Positions 35,678 through 37,296 of a stretch of DNA of 37,296 bases are shown one piece after another. The notes under the pieces were generated by a model that was not told the DNA's origin, made no database searches, and saw nothing but the letters and a program-made list of their open reading frames with translations. How positions within the stretch are numbered: position 1 is the stretch's first letter; each line of letters opens with the position of its first letter. Made by a program: the position numbers and the translations under genes. This DNA is from Planctomycetota bacterium (lineage in GTDB: Bacteria; Planctomycetota; UBA1135; GCA-002686595). Where the stretch lies: assembly GCA_026692705.1 (NCBI GenBank), contig JAPLOE010000142.1:1-37296 (forward strand), written 5' to 3'.

Positions 35678-36661
35678 TCAGGCGAGGTTCTTCTCGGTCC
35701 AGGCGAGCATCGCGGCGAAATCCTCCGCGAGCGGCGCCGTGAATTTCACGGGCGCGCCGCTCGTCGGATGGACGAACGACAGCTCGGAGGCGTGCAGGCA
35801 CTGGCGCGTCGGCACCGGCGCATCGGCGGGGAGCTGCATCGGCGGGCCGCCGCGGCGCTTGTAGAGGCGATCGCCGACGAGCGGCATCCCAGAGTGCGTC
35901 AGGTGGACGCGGATCTGGTGCGTGCGGCCGGTCTTGGGCTGCGCGGAGATCAGCGAGATGCCGCGGAAGCGGCGCTCGACCGTGTAGAAGGTCTGCGCCT
36001 CGCGGCCCTGACCCGGCTTGACGACCACCATGCGGCTCGAGTCGCCGCTGTCGCGCTCCAGCGGCGCGTCGATCCAGCCGGTGTCGAAGCGCGGTACGCC
36101 GAACACCAGCGCGCGGTAGGTCTTCTCGACGCGGCGCTCGCGGAACTGCTCGAGCAGGTTCTCGAAGGCCGCCTGCGTGCGCGCGAGCACCATCACCCCG
36201 CTCGTGCCGACGTCGAGGCGGTGCACGATGCCCGGACGGTCCTCACCCTGCAGCGTCGGCAGCGGGCCGAAGCGCTGGACGGCGAGGTCCGACACGGTGC
36301 CGCCGCTGCGCACGTCGGTCGGGTGCGCGAGCATCCCGGCCGGCTTGTCGATCACGATCAGGGCCTCGTCCTCGTGCAGCACGCGCAGGGACGCCGGATC
36401 GCCGACCTCGGTGCGGTGCTTGGCGCGCTCGGCGACCGTGAACTCGACCTTCTCGCCGCCCTGGACGGCCGTCGACGGCCGCGAGCACGGAGTGCCGTTG
36501 ACGAGCACGAGCTTGGCGTCGAAGAGCTCCTTCCAGTGGGAGCGCGACAGGTCCGGGACGAGCTCGGCCAGCACGCGGTCGATGCGCAGCCCCGCCAGAG
36601 TGTCGGGCAGGACGAGGGTGTGGGTGCTGCCCACGGAAAAGGGACCGGCCGGCGGGTTCAT
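35678..36661 (-). CDS. rluD: RluA/RluD-family ribosomal pseudouridine synthase
   Basis: 327 aa from the ATG at 36661; the frame is open upstream but that part is arginine/glycine-rich and not family-like. An N-terminal S4 RNA-binding domain (GLRIDRVLAELVPDLSRSHW, VLVNGTPCSRPSTAV) precedes the catalytic domain. The latter has IVIDKPAGMLAHPT, the active-site GIVHRLDVGTSGVMVLART with catalytic D150, and KTGRTHQIRVHLTHSGMPLVGD near the C-terminus. The layout is that of RluD, which modifies U1911/1915/1917 of 23S rRNA; RluC or other RluA relatives are possible. Convergent with the repeat-protein gene (24 bp between stops) and divergent from the FGE-type gene. Confidence 0.92.
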   Translation of the reverse strand: MNPPAGPFSVGSTHTLVLPDTLAGLRIDRVLAELVPDLSRSHWKELFDAKLVLVNGTPCSRPSTAVQGGEKVEFTVAERAKHRTEVGDPASLRVLHEDEALIVIDKPAGMLAHPTDVRSGGTVSDLAVQRFGPLPTLQGEDRPGIVHRLDVGTSGVMVLARTQAAFENLLEQFRERRVEKTYRALVFGVPRFDTGWIDAPLERDSGDSSRMVVVKPGQGREAQTFYTVERRFRGISLISAQPKTGRTHQIRVHLTHSGMPLVGDRLYKRRGGPPMQLPADAPVPTRQCLHASELSFVHPTSGAPVKFTAPLAEDFAAMLAWTEKNLA

Positions 36662-36774
36662 GGGGCAAAGGTTGTACTCGCTGGGCCCCCCTCCGCGCTC
36701 CGTCGCGGCCCGAATCCGCCCCGCAGGCCCCGTGGGAGCGCTTTCCGGGCCCCCCGCGCGGCCCCCGGCGTCCG

Positions 36775-36802
36775 TTGCGCCTCCGGGCGGGACGTGTAAC
36801 AT
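36775..36802 (+). promoter_or_regulatory. Predicted promoter of the FGE-type gene
   Basis: TTGCGC (36775-36780), 16 bp, TAACAT (36797-36802). The -35 is identical to that predicted for the boxR-type gene. The leader would be about 90 nt. No other promoter-like sequence was found in the 238-bp gap after the RluD start. Confidence 0.35.
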
Positions 36803-36899
36803 CCTGCCCCTTCGGATCTAGACCCCATGGATCCGCCGCCGGCACGCCCTGCGGGGCGACGGCCCTTTTCTCCTTCTGCGCCCGTCGAAGGCAACCCGC

Positions 36900-37296
36900 A
36901 TGCTCACCGCGTCCCTGCCGTTTGTGTCCCTGCTCGCCGCCCTCGCCTGCACCGAGCCGGCGCTCCTCCAGAAGGGCAAGGTCCAGCCCCCGCCGGGCAT
37001 GGTCCTCGTCGAAGGAGGCACGACCAAGATCGGCTCGCCCGTCAAGTACGTCGAGGACATCGGCAAGACGAACGAGACGCTGTTCGGCAACCTCGCCCGC
37101 GAGACGCCGCAGCACGACGTGCGCCTCGACGACTTCTTCCTGATGGTGAGCGAGGTCACCAACGAGCAGTTCGCCGCCTTCGTGCGCGCGACCGGCGCTC
37201 GCCCGCCCGAGCACTGGGCCGAGAAGGTCATCGACGACGCCAGCGGCGAATTCCTGCGCAAGCAGGGCGAGGAGGCCGCCAAGGCCAAGGCCGAGG
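36900..37296 (+). CDS. FGE/SUMF1-domain secreted protein, 3' truncated
   Basis: Starts at the ATG at 36900 and runs past the window end (132 codons visible). MLTASLPFVSLLAALACTEPALL is a signal peptide, possibly a lipoprotein signal with Cys as the first mature residue, though the -3 residue is Ala rather than Leu. Then PPPGMVLVEGGTTKIGSP, ETPQHDVRLDDFFLMVSEVTNEQFAAFVRATGARPPEHW is the opening of the formylglycine-generating-enzyme (SUMF1) fold. In sulfatase-activating members this fold oxidises an active-site Cys of sulfatases. Many bacterial members lack the catalytic cysteines and act otherwise; those residues would be in the missing part, so activity cannot be judged. Confidence 0.85.
   Translation, partial: MLTASLPFVSLLAALACTEPALLQKGKVQPPPGMVLVEGGTTKIGSPVKYVEDIGKTNETLFGNLARETPQHDVRLDDFFLMVSEVTNEQFAAFVRATGARPPEHWAEKVIDDASGEFLRKQGEEAAKAKAE

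Overview
The window is a strongly GC-rich bacterial chromosome segment. Nearly every codon third position is G or C, genes are tightly packed, and I see no tRNA, rRNA, CRISPR array, IS element or phage gene. The gene content (very large secreted carboxypeptidase-regulatory-like repeat proteins, a MoxR/DUF58/von Willebrand factor A cluster, a formylglycine-generating-enzyme-type protein, and a eukaryote-type GT3 glycogen synthase fused to a phosphorylase) fits Planctomycetota best. This is inference from gene families; Myxococcota or Acidobacteriota are not excluded.

Layout. (1) 1-2789: the 3' end of a winged-helix protein gene, then two minus-strand genes for a secreted protein and a zinc-ribbon/HExxH membrane protein. 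(2) 2994-6977: an aerobic benzoyl-CoA ('box') module. boxC and boxB run leftward and a BoxR/BzdR-type regulator (XRE helix-turn-helix plus shikimate-kinase-like domain) runs rightward. The shared intergenic region holds an 18-bp perfect palindrome lying on the regulator's predicted -10 box. boxA, boxD and benzoate-CoA ligase are not in the window. (3) 7138-10581: an envelope-anchored protein of many beta-sandwich repeats. (4) 10827-18197: a rightward operon of coiled-coil membrane protein, MoxR AAA+ ATPase, membrane protein, ABC ATPase, ABC permease and DUF58 protein, mostly with 4-bp ATGA overlaps. It converges with a leftward pair (22861-18208) encoding a BatA-like protein and a double-VWA protein. 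(5) 23024-32169: a glycogen/alpha-glucan operon of debranching enzyme, GT4 glycosyltransferase, GH57 enzyme with a histone-H1-like basic tail, and a GT3-GT35 fusion, closed by a clear intrinsic terminator. (6) 32352-35653: a second repeat protein paralogous to the one in (3), then a convergent RluD-type pseudouridine synthase, then the start of a secreted FGE/SUMF1-domain protein that runs off the end.

Three genes (starting at 10827, 13170 and 32352) are each split by a reading-frame change while both halves still look like conserved protein. They are either sequence/assembly indels or recent inactivations, and both parts of each are listed.

How the parts relate. MoxR ATPases typically act as chaperones on VWA/DUF58 partners at the membrane, and here an ABC exporter sits inside that gene set. 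The glycogen island holds synthesis (GT3), phosphorolysis (GT35), debranching (GH133) and probable branching or amylolysis (GH57). The box genes would epoxidise and ring-open benzoyl-CoA under a repressor that senses benzoyl-CoA. The most notable candidates are the box operator and the unusually short regulator, the GT3-GT35 fusion beside the basic-tailed GH57, and the MoxR/ABC/VWA cluster.
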